DNA from: a virus
Length of the DNA stretch: 31,623 nucleotides
Virus record (IMG/VR): IMGVR_UViG_3300035701_000175
Location: 1 to 31,623 of that record
Strand: one strand, 5' to 3'
Shown here: positions 7,926 through 14,414 of the stretch, piece after piece
Numbering within the stretch: position 1 is the first letter of the stretch
Layout of the letters: every line of letters starts with the position of its first letter
The notes under the pieces: generated by a model
Database searches by the model: none
What the model was told of the DNA's origin: nothing
Seen by the model: only the letters and a program-made list of their open reading frames with translations
Made by a program: the position numbers and the translations under genes

Positions 7926-9602
7926 TTATTCTATCAGCCAACGGAGGTCTTCTTTCATTATTCTTCCATCTTCAAGTTTCACTTCTTGTATGTACGGATC
8001 CTTCCTCAATTTCATCATATAACGTATATCTTCAAATTTCTCTTCTGGTTTCTCTACTTTAGGTCCTGAATCAGGAAGTAACATAGCTCCAATAGCAGGA
8101 CTTGATAATAAAGCTTGTTTTATCCCGATAAGTGAAAGCCCCAAAGCTATAAGCAAGTCATCTGTAGAACCTCTTTGTTTTTCTACCTTACCGCTTTCAT
8201 CATCCCTGGCAAACGTTTGAAGCTCGTTTATAGTCCTAATTGACTTAATATCGATTGTGTCCTTCATGAATATGTGCTCTAATGCCTCAAGAATTAGTGG
8301 ACGAGTCCTCATCGTTGTTTCCCAACCTGGTATCCCACCTTTCCTATGATAAAAATTATGATAATGCTTATGATAATATAGCTCGTTCATTACTGCAAGA
8401 CCCATATTATTTATTTCTAGGACTAAAAATGCCATATTATATTCTCTAGCGACGACGTCAATTATATCTGCAAAATCTTTAATATCTAATTTTCCTGAGA
8501 ATTCTGCAGCCTGTTCATTAGTATTAATATCTATAATTTGAAATGTAGAATTACTTCTTCCTTTACCTATCTTAGCCACATCAACACCCATAACATAAAA
8601 GTGATCTCCAGCTGGCCTATTCCAAATCCAAAATTTTTCATCATATCTTTTTTCTATTGGATCTTTAATCCTTGGTTTTTCTCCTTCTTTAGGTTCTAAA
8701 TTAAGATATTTACTTATTATCTCATGAGGAATATACGTTTCTACAGAACCACTGAAGTCGCATAAAACTTCCTGTTGGAATTTCCTCTCTCCAAGATCCT
8801 TTCTTTGATTATCAAGCCACTCTTGATTATTATATTCAGGCCTTTCTGTATAATGAAGAGATATTGGATTAAAATTGTTTAATTTTAACTCAGCTTCTTT
8901 CCACTTAAAATAAAACCATTGTCCTGCCCCATAAGTTCCGTTTACTGTCGAAAGGACTATCGCTTTACCTCCAGTAGACAATATAGGAAAAGCTGACGTC
9001 CAAAGAGATTCAATATTATCTATAAAAGCAGCTTCGTCTATAATCAAGAAAGAAGCTGCAAATGAACGTGCTGCATATTTAGGAGATGGTATTGATTGGA
9101 TTCTTGACTCATTGTCAAATACCATAGTTGACTTATTATCTGCCACAAGCTTTCCGCCTAACCATCTAGGAATCCTATCATAAGCAACTTTTATATGTTT
9201 TAGAAACTCTTTAGATTCTCTGCTTCCAATAGAAACTATCATCATTTCTCTGGCAGGTATGAACATAGCAATCCACAGCACATAAACAGAAACCAAAGTA
9301 GACAACCCCATCTGCCTAGGTTTCTTTAAGATATTAAACCTGTTTTTTTGGAAATCTAAAAATACTCTTTCTTGAAATTGGTATAAATCGAATTTTATGA
9401 ATCCTTTAATCGGATGGTGGATAAATACAAATTTTCTGCAGAAATAAAAGAAATCTTCCCTACACTTGGCTATTTCTATTTTTCGTTCTTCAGCACTAAC
9501 TTTTTTAAACTCTCTTTTTATTGCACCTGGACCAGTTAACGTGGTAAAAACTCCTGCCATGTCTATTGGTTGGATTGCTGTTACTTCTTTAATTTCATCC
9601 AT
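7926..9602 (-). CDS. gp17: Terminase large subunit (packaging ATPase-nuclease), gp17-like
   Basis: 558 aa, close to T4 gp17 (610). It pumps genome DNA into the prohead through the portal and cuts concatemers. N-terminal ATPase: Walker A-like KKPRQMGLST (93-102), Walker B FLIIDEAAF (185-193), coupling motif STVNG (218-222). C-terminal RNase H-fold nuclease: Asp341 in GVDVAK, Glu396 in LVLEINNMG, Asp481/Asp482 in STDDLLIALG. The order of catalytic residues is complete, so the enzyme looks active. The start codon has no conventional ribosome site; it directly follows the U-tract of a strong hairpin (9603-9644) whose 5' arm carries AAGGAGG. The ATG is the only good start that keeps the N-terminal region intact. 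Confidence 0.96.
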   Translation of the reverse strand: MDEIKEVTAIQPIDMAGVFTTLTGPGAIKREFKKVSAEERKIEIAKCREDFFYFCRKFVFIHHPIKGFIKFDLYQFQERVFLDFQKNRFNILKKPRQMGLSTLVSVYVLWIAMFIPAREMMIVSIGSRESKEFLKHIKVAYDRIPRWLGGKLVADNKSTMVFDNESRIQSIPSPKYAARSFAASFLIIDEAAFIDNIESLWTSAFPILSTGGKAIVLSTVNGTYGAGQWFYFKWKEAELKLNNFNPISLHYTERPEYNNQEWLDNQRKDLGERKFQQEVLCDFSGSVETYIPHEIISKYLNLEPKEGEKPRIKDPIEKRYDEKFWIWNRPAGDHFYVMGVDVAKIGKGRSNSTFQIIDINTNEQAAEFSGKLDIKDFADIIDVVAREYNMAFLVLEINNMGLAVMNELYYHKHYHNFYHRKGGIPGWETTMRTRPLILEALEHIFMKDTIDIKSIRTINELQTFARDDESGKVEKQRGSTDDLLIALGLSLIGIKQALLSSPAIGAMLLPDSGPKVEKPEEKFEDIRYMMKLRKDPYIQEVKLEDGRIMKEDLRWLIE

Positions 9603-9644
9603 AAAAAATAAAAGGAGGACTTAGTTTCAAGTTAAATCCTCCTT
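9603..9644 (-). terminator. Terminator or attenuator hairpin abutting the terminase start codon
   Basis: On the minus strand AAGGAGGATTTA pairs with TAAGTCCTCCTT (12 bp, one G-U) around a 9-nt loop, followed by TTATTTTTT and then the ATG of the terminase gene. It has the form of an intrinsic terminator. The 5' arm contains a consensus Shine-Dalgarno and the 3' arm its exact complement, so it could also hide or reposition the ribosome site. It is the only content of the 9603-9663 gap apart from a short AT-rich spacer. Confidence 0.75.
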
Positions 9645-9663
9645 CCCTTTTTAAAACGTTATT

Positions 9664-10551
9664 TTATAAACCTTGTAATGGTGTAGAATCATCTGCTCTT
9701 TGAATACAGCCTTTCTGCTCACCTTTTATCTTTTTTCCTGATGCTGCAGCTTTCTGAAATTTCTCTTTGCCATACTTCTTACGGCCGATAGATGCTGCTA
9801 AACCGCCAGGACTAGAAACTCCAGGTTGCTTTGCTAATTTTGATTTTAATGATTTAAAACCGACAGATTTCTCTTGAATCGGCTTTTTAATTCCTTCCTC
9901 TTCCTCTTCACCACGTTTCTCTTCTAACTGTTCTTCTGTCTCGTCACCTTCTACATCGCCTTCTACGTCGCCTTCTACATCACCTTCTACGTCGCCTTCT
10001 ACTCCAGCCTCAATTTCGCCTTCTGCATCTTCTTCAGGAGCGATCTTATCTTTTAATATTGCTAAATCTGCCTCTATATCTGAGATAAGCTCAGCAACTG
10101 TTTTTTCCTCTTCTCCTGGCTCTTCCTCATCATGTGCTTCAAGATCAGCATCATCGGCACCAGTGTCAGTGTCAACATCAGTATCAGTATCAACGTCAGC
10201 ACCATCAACGTCATCGATATTAGGATCAGGTAAAGCATCCTCTCTGAGAGGAGAATCAATTTCTTTAGGCTCTGTATCATCCCTTGCTTCTAACGCGTCA
10301 GAACCAACTTTCTTTCTAGGTTTTAATAATGATTTCTCTCTAGCCTCTAAATCTTTCATTTTAGAATCTTCGTTACCAGCAAACGAGGGTTTCTGAGGAA
10401 GCTTAGACTCTGCCTCTTTAACCAAATTATAAAGCGCTTTGCCAGACACTTCCTTAATTATATCCTCTAGCGAGGATTCTTTCATTTTGAATTCAAAGTT
10501 TTCTTTGAATATTTTGTCTATTTCTCTCTTCTCGTTCATCATATTCCCCAT
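9664..10551 (-). CDS. Acidic low-complexity protein with VEGD repeats, 295 aa
   Basis: No recognised family. The N-terminus (residues 5-50) is helical and contains FKMKESSLEDIIKEV. Residues 95-150 are Asp-rich with DTDTDVDT-type runs. Residues 170-205 carry EGD repeats, including a four-fold VEGD array. The C-terminal 70 residues switch to basic (KSLKSKLAKQPG, ASIGRKKYGKEKFQKAAASGKK). That basic tail resembles the small helical, glycine-broken KKYGxxxFxKMAAxGK pattern common in phage proteins. The acidic-then-basic layout could suit a DNA-mimic or packaged protein, but this is speculative. AAGGAG lies 12 nt before ATG 10551. The gene lies upstream of the terminase and is separated from it by a terminator-like hairpin. 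Confidence 0.6.
   Translation of the reverse strand: MGNMMNEKREIDKIFKENFEFKMKESSLEDIIKEVSGKALYNLVKEAESKLPQKPSFAGNEDSKMKDLEAREKSLLKPRKKVGSDALEARDDTEPKEIDSPLREDALPDPNIDDVDGADVDTDTDVDTDTGADDADLEAHDEEEPGEEEKTVAELISDIEADLAILKDKIAPEEDAEGEIEAGVEGDVEGDVEGDVEGDVEGDETEEQLEEKRGEEEEEGIKKPIQEKSVGFKSLKSKLAKQPGVSSPGGLAASIGRKKYGKEKFQKAAASGKKIKGEQKGCIQRADDSTPLQGL
9947..10006 (-). repeat. 12-bp tandem repeat, five units
   Basis: Five head-to-tail 12-bp units (plus-strand form CCTTCTACGTCG with one to three changes) encode the Val-Glu-Gly-Asp run of the 295-aa protein. Units two and four are identical, which suggests recent expansion by slippage in an acidic linker. Confidence 0.9.
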
Positions 10552-10555
10552 GTTA

Positions 10556-11023
10556 TTATACTTCTCCTTGTAATTTAATTTTATTGGGTTCTATTTTCTT
10601 AGGCTCCTCTTTAGGGAGTTGAGCCTGTGGAATCGGTTGTTCTGGAATTCCTTTTGCGTTATCAATTTTGTTCTCTGCTTTTTTCTCTCCGAATGAACAT
10701 CCAATTTTACCGCTTGTTAATCCAGTGAAATAAGAGCATGTTTTATTTCCGGCTACGCATACCGGAGTGTCATAAGTAGGATCTAGAGGAACTTTAAATT
10801 TCTTTGCTGCATCTTCGGCGAATACCTTAGGAATTTTCACTACTTCTGTAATGTCAACTCTTCCAGCTATCTTAGTTTTAATAAGTTTCCAAAAAGGACA
10901 TTGTCCGTCACCTTTCAATGCCGGAGTCAATGTTTGGACTTTTCCTTTTGGATCCAAATTCATTTGGTTTGTCGATTCTGTTTCAACTTGATATTGCTCT
11001 TTCAATAGGTTTTCTAATTTCAT
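10556..11023 (-). CDS. Small protein with Cys-rich middle, 155 aa
   Basis: Unrecognised. The first ten residues, MKLENLLKEQ, form a short helix ending in Leu-Lys-Glu, the leader style shared with neighbouring genes. Residues 40-115 form a compact part with Cys at GQCPFW, PVCVAGNKTC and IGCSFG, plus an EVVKIPKVFAEDAAKKF segment. The spacing could bind a metal, or could reflect a reduced cytoplasmic protein. The C-terminal 35 residues are a Pro/Lys/Glu linker. ATGA overlap with the upstream gene. A head-packaged role is possible only by analogy of the N-terminus. Confidence 0.6.
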   Translation of the reverse strand: MKLENLLKEQYQVETESTNQMNLDPKGKVQTLTPALKGDGQCPFWKLIKTKIAGRVDITEVVKIPKVFAEDAAKKFKVPLDPTYDTPVCVAGNKTCSYFTGLTSGKIGCSFGEKKAENKIDNAKGIPEQPIPQAQLPKEEPKKIEPNKIKLQGEV

Positions 11024-11289
11024 CTTATTTTCTCACAGTATTCTAAAATAGAGATGACTAAATCTTCAAAATCATCCCTACTTATATTTCCTTCATCATC
11101 TGCATGCTCTTCTAAAATTTCCATCAAAGCTGTTTTATTGTCAGCTGACTCGGATTGTAATTGCTCTTCAACTTCTAAATTGTCAAATAACTTAGAAACC
11201 TTAGAAGAAATGCAATCTGTATTGCTATCTAAAGCTTCGTGCAAATCGTCCAGAATCTCTTTTTCTTCTCCAACATTACTTTTTTTCAT
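11020..11289 (-). CDS. Small acidic helical protein, 89 aa
   Basis: The preferred start is ATG 11289 (MKKSNV), giving 89 aa and a 14-nt overlap with the upstream gene. A longer frame would need a TTG at 11328 and a 53-nt overlap. The protein is acidic and helical (EILDDLHEALDSN, ALMEILEEHADDEGN, DLVISILEYCEKIR). It has an EF-hand-like acidic loop feel at HADDEGNISRDDF, but I would not claim calcium binding. No family recognised. The ribosome site is weak (GAAAAGAAAA), so translation may be coupled to the upstream gene. Confidence 0.55.
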   Translation of the reverse strand: MKKSNVGEEKEILDDLHEALDSNTDCISSKVSKLFDNLEVEEQLQSESADNKTALMEILEEHADDEGNISRDDFEDLVISILEYCEKIR

Positions 11290-12331
11290 TTTTTTTCTTT
11301 TCTGCCGAAATAACCTTCTTTGCACCAAGATTAAAAACCTTTACGCCAGCACTTCTAGCATCGATCGCTTCAACGACAACTTTTTGTTTTTTATCATTCT
11401 TATTGATAAATTCTACTGTATAAGATTCATCTTCCATTTCTTCTTCTGCAGAATAAACATCATCCATAGTTTCTTTATCGATGGATATTCCTAACTTTTT
11501 CAATACTTCTCTTCCTGAACCGTCTGAGCGGCTATAAGCGCTTCTTTTCTTGAATCTTTTTGCCCAATCGATAATATAATATTCAGCTTCGCCTTTAGGC
11601 CAACGAGTTTTCATATACTGGATAAAAGCATCTCTTACTTTGCCCATGAGACGATTTTCGTCTGCTATTCTTTCATATTCGTCTGTAAAACCAAGGCTAC
11701 TAGCTTCATTTTTGTCGTCTGACTCTAAAGGACCTAAATTGCCCTCGTTACCTGTATATCCTTGGGTATCTGATGCATCTATAATAGGTTTTTCAGTAGC
11801 TTCATTTTTGTCTAAATCTTCTTTAATCTTAGGAGAAGAAGTTTCGCCATAATTCAGCATCTTCTTTGGCTCTTCATCAACCTGAGAAAGAGCTTCTTTA
11901 TCTTTCTTTACTTTAGTGCCCTCTGTATCAGATTGTTCAGGTTCTTTGTCTTCTTCGCTGTCTTCCTTTGAAAGAAGTGGATTAGGCTTAAGATAAGTCG
12001 GTATGGTAAGTTGCTCGAATTCTTGCTGGCTAACTTCTTTTGCTTTATTGTCAACGTCATCTGATTTAAACTCCAGTTCGTAAAATTTAACTTTATTTTT
12101 GTCATTGACAACAACTGCATAACGTCTTTCAGGATACTCATAGTAGTTGGAGTGCTTCGCAATTGCTGTTTTCTTGAAATTATTAACTTCAAGGAAATCG
12201 ACTCCGGCTATTTTAAATTTAGAAATCAATTCAATAAAAAATTCATCCATCGGATCGAATATAGGGCGGAATAAATTAGTAATTTTATTCTGCAGACTAT
12301 CAAACTCTTTTGCCATGGTATCTTCAGACAT
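11276..12331 (-). CDS. Unrecognised 351-aa protein with acidic linker
   Basis: Three parts can be seen. Residues 1-110 are a folded N-terminal region (NLFRPIFDPMDEFF, then strands FLEVNNFKKTAIA and RRYAVVVNDKNKVKFYELEF). Residues 115-215 are a charged, Ser/Glu-rich linker. Residues 220-351 form a helical C-terminal region (KVRDAFIQYMKTRWPKGEAE, YIIDWAKRFKKR) ending in strands (ESYTVEFI, KQKVVVEAIDARSAG) and a lysine tail. The IFDPMDE at 24-30 recalls the IFxPMxE motif of the right-hand genes but lacks the preceding Glu-Asp and may be chance. AGAGGG lies 8 nt before the ATG. Confidence 0.6.
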   Translation of the reverse strand: MSEDTMAKEFDSLQNKITNLFRPIFDPMDEFFIELISKFKIAGVDFLEVNNFKKTAIAKHSNYYEYPERRYAVVVNDKNKVKFYELEFKSDDVDNKAKEVSQQEFEQLTIPTYLKPNPLLSKEDSEEDKEPEQSDTEGTKVKKDKEALSQVDEEPKKMLNYGETSSPKIKEDLDKNEATEKPIIDASDTQGYTGNEGNLGPLESDDKNEASSLGFTDEYERIADENRLMGKVRDAFIQYMKTRWPKGEAEYYIIDWAKRFKKRSAYSRSDGSGREVLKKLGISIDKETMDDVYSAEEEMEDESYTVEFINKNDKKQKVVVEAIDARSAGVKVFNLGAKKVISAEKKKNEKK

Positions 12332-12351
12332 ATATTGTTCCCTCTTATTAA

Positions 12352-12831
12352 TTATTTAGTATTTTGTTTATTTAGCCGCTCTTCTTCTATAATCTCTTCC
12401 AGTATTAAGCTTCTGTTATCTATATTGTCTATCTGAACATTGTTTTTAACTGTTCTTGCTTTCAATACAGCTGAGAGCAACCCGACGATGTTATCAGAAC
12501 TACGTATAGACATCTCTAATGCTCTATTTAGTTGTTCGACATATGAAACTATTGATTTTTTGTATGGAGGACGTCCTAGCGTCTTCAATAACTCTCTTTT
12601 TTTCTCAGAATCTGTCTCAATCTGAGCTTCTTTAAATAGATTGTCCCATGATTCCTTTTGTACTTTATAATCTTGCTCTACTAGCCTTATTTCTTCTTTA
12701 ATTAAGTCGTGGATCTGTTTGGCAGTATTTCTGTCATCATTAGCCCTGATGATAATAGAATTAGACAATTCTTCTAATCTTTTATTTGCTAACTCTAATT
12801 GTTGTTCTGGTGTTATTATTTCTTTTTCCAT
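12352..12831 (-). CDS. Helical 159-aa protein, weak candidate for terminase small subunit
   Basis: The start is taken as ATG 12831 (MEKEII), with AAAGG 10 nt upstream; a longer frame would begin with TTG. The protein is nearly all helix with heptad-like spacing (LELANKRLEELSNSI, KQIHDLIKEEIRLVEQDY, SYVEQLNRALEMSI). Size (T4 gp16 is 164 aa), coiled-coil character and a location a few genes before the large terminase make a small terminase subunit possible. I see no diagnostic motif, and other helical structural proteins fit equally well. Confidence 0.55.
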   Translation of the reverse strand: MEKEIITPEQQLELANKRLEELSNSIIIRANDDRNTAKQIHDLIKEEIRLVEQDYKVQKESWDNLFKEAQIETDSEKKRELLKTLGRPPYKKSIVSYVEQLNRALEMSIRSSDNIVGLLSAVLKARTVKNNVQIDNIDNRSLILEEIIEEERLNKQNTK

Positions 12832-12867
12832 CGTTTTATTACCTTTCAAATATTAATTGCAATTCTT

Positions 12868-13167
12868 TTATATTTCTTTTAAAAATTCTTGAATCGAACT
12901 CAGAAGCTTCGCTAACAAATTTTTAGTTGCATCTAACTTATCTGAATCAGTCTTCGCTTCTTTAGGCTCTTCTTTAGGCTCTTCTTTAGGCTCAGCAGGA
13001 TTGTCAGTTACTTCAGGAGGCAAAGAAGCCTTCTTATTATCTTGCGATTCTTCTTTCTCTTCATCAGTAGGATTAATTACCGTATATTCTGGCATCTTGT
13101 CAATTTTTACGATTGTGTCAAGATTGTCTCCTGCTTCTTGCTCTCTTAATAGCTCTTTAATCTTCAT
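12868..13167 (-). CDS. Small protein with EPKE repeats and leader-like N-terminus, 99 aa
   Basis: Starts MKIKELLREQEAGDN, again a short basic helix ending Leu-Arg-Glu. Residues 58-72 are a Glu-Pro-Lys-Glu repeat made by a 12-bp tandem DNA repeat, acting as a rigid extended linker. The last 25 residues form an amphipathic helix (NLLAKLLSSIQEFLKEI). AAAGGA lies 8 nt before the ATG, and the gene overlaps the upstream gene by 4 nt. No family recognised; the helix-linker-helix design suggests a tethering or scaffold-associated peptide. Confidence 0.6.
   Translation of the reverse strand: MKIKELLREQEAGDNLDTIVKIDKMPEYTVINPTDEEKEESQDNKKASLPPEVTDNPAEPKEEPKEEPKEAKTDSDKLDATKNLLAKLLSSIQEFLKEI
12957..12992 (-). 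repeat. 12-bp tandem repeat, three perfect units
   Basis: Three identical units (CTTCTTTAGGCT on the plus strand) encode the Glu-Pro-Lys-Glu run of the 99-aa protein. Perfect identity points to recent slippage. Confidence 0.9.
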
Positions 13168-13484
13168 TTTTTATTTCCTTTGGCTTCTTTCTCCATATTG
13201 AGCAATCTTGTATTATAATCTGGAATTTCATTTAAATGAGCCAGGGTAATTTTAGCTGTTTCTATCGGATCATCATCAGTTATATTAGTTTCAGGAGACC
13301 TAGTTCCATGCTCTAGTTCTATATCAAGTCCTTTCCTGAATTCCTCTACATCAAATTTATCGAACTTTACTCCAAGTTGCTCTCCTATTTCTTGAGCTTC
13401 TTCTACAGTGAACGACTTCTTAGCCTCATTACCTTTGTTCAATTCCTCAGAGAAAAATTTCTTAATCTTATTTTTTATCTTCAT
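13164..13484 (-). CDS. DUF5661-like protein, 106 aa
   Basis: Residues 45-98 match my memory of the DUF5661 signature: FRKGLDIELEHGTR, then TNIT-DDD and KITLAHLNEIPDYNTRLLNME. The family occurs in phages and bacteria and has no established function. The N-terminal 15 residues (MKIKNKIKKFFSEELN) are a basic amphipathic helix ending Phe-Ser-Glu, like the putative head-targeting leaders around it. A TVEEAQEIGEQLGV segment follows. The gene overlaps both neighbours by 4 nt. Family name recalled from pattern, not searched. Confidence 0.75.
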   Translation of the reverse strand: MKIKNKIKKFFSEELNKGNEAKKSFTVEEAQEIGEQLGVKFDKFDVEEFRKGLDIELEHGTRSPETNITDDDPIETAKITLAHLNEIPDYNTRLLNMEKEAKGNKK

Positions 13485-14170
13485 TTTTTCACCTTAACCT
13501 TTTCTTTCTTCTTTAAATATTTTGCGAACTCAGGGATTATATCTGCCCAATATTCCTTGGTAGACATCATCTTTTCAAGTGAACGTCTAGATCTTATAAC
13601 TTCGTTTTCAATCTTATCTATATTCATTAAAGTTTTATTTAATGATTTAATTGTTCCTGTTAATCCTCTATCTATTTCTAGTAAATCTCTCTTTGAAGGA
13701 AGATCTGAAAATATATTTTCGGCAGCAGTAATCCAATCTTCGTCATCTATCGTAGGTTTGTCAATATAAATCACCAACCATCCGCCTGATCTTCCTTCTT
13801 GATACCATTTTTCTATGGGATACTTCGTTTCAAGTTCATCCATAAAATTGCTCAGCTGTAATTGTATTTCTTCCCAATACAAGTGGTCAAATGACTCTGG
13901 ATATTCTCCACCAAAAAAATCGCTTAACTCTGATGGAAGACTTAAACTTCTCATTTTAATATCTATATCAAAAGAACCCTCATCTCCATGACCACCGGAC
14001 AAGGCTTCTTCCATATCTTCTACAAGTTGCCTTGCTGTATCTATTTTTGGTTCCATAACGTCGTATATTGGCTTTAGTTCACCAAGTTTTTTATCTTTGG
14101 CAACTTCATGTTCTGCTGAAGACATAGGTTTGAACAATGTTTCTTGTTCTAATAATTTACTGAGTTTCAC
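13481..14170 (-). CDS. Motif-bearing protein with LFKPM element, 229 aa
   Basis: GTG start (14170) with AGAGGA 8 nt upstream, overlapping the acyl carrier gene by 14 nt. The N-terminus MKLSKLLEQE leads directly into TLFKPMSSAEHE, a diverged copy of the D-[IL]-F-x-P-M motif found in the right-hand genes (Thr replaces Asp). Residues 50-130 contain an acidic GDEGSFDIDIKM strand and a WYQEGRSGGWLVIYID segment, possibly an alpha/beta domain. The C-terminal 70 residues are helical and basic at the end. No known family. The leader and motif place it in the same putative packaged group. Confidence 0.65.
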   Translation of the reverse strand: MKLSKLLEQETLFKPMSSAEHEVAKDKKLGELKPIYDVMEPKIDTARQLVEDMEEALSGGHGDEGSFDIDIKMRSLSLPSELSDFFGGEYPESFDHLYWEEIQLQLSNFMDELETKYPIEKWYQEGRSGGWLVIYIDKPTIDDEDWITAAENIFSDLPSKRDLLEIDRGLTGTIKSLNKTLMNIDKIENEVIRSRRSLEKMMSTKEYWADIIPEFAKYLKKKEKVKVKK

Positions 14171-14414
14171 CTATTTTTCCTCTGACGCACTCGACTATTT
14201 CACTTACTGTTTTAATCTTCTCAACTTCTTGATCTTCTATACTTATACTGAATACTTCTTCTAGTTTTAATACTATTGTTACAGCGTCTAATGAGTCTGT
14301 TCCTAAATCATCTTGAAGATTGTCTTCAATATTAATTTTATGATCAAGCATGCCTAAGCTTCCGTACAATTCTTCTCCAATAATATTTATAATCTTTTCT
14401 TCTAATTTACCCAT
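14157..14414 (-). CDS. acp: Acyl carrier protein
   Basis: 85 aa with ATG at 14414 (a TTG extension exists but is not preferred). Clear ACP: four-helix pattern, acidic, with the phosphopantetheine attachment serine Ser41 in the classic DLGTDSLDAV motif, followed by helix II LKLEEVFSISIED and a conserved ...IKTVSEIVECV helix. Bacterial AcpP carries growing acyl chains and also binds non-biosynthetic partners. The phage copy is embedded between structural-type genes with 8-nt and 14-nt overlaps, and no other fatty-acid gene is visible here. It may recruit a host enzyme, supply lipid modification or act as a protein adaptor; this is not resolved by sequence. Confidence 0.93.
   Translation of the reverse strand: MGKLEEKIINIIGEELYGSLGMLDHKINIEDNLQDDLGTDSLDAVTIVLKLEEVFSISIEDQEVEKIKTVSEIVECVRGKIGETQ

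Noticed and set aside
11290-11328. Longer N-terminus of the 89-aa protein
   Set aside because: It needs a TTG start and a 53-nt overlap, and adds a Lys/Arg run that is a shifted reading of the upstream gene's lysine tail. ATG 11289 is simpler.
12242-12262. IFDPMDE in the 351-aa protein as a motif copy
   Set aside because: It has no preceding Glu-Asp and sits in a different sequence setting; too weak to count.
12832-12849. TTG-started extension of the 159-aa protein
   Set aside because: The in-frame ATG at 12831 has a Shine-Dalgarno 10 nt upstream that lies inside the proposed extension.
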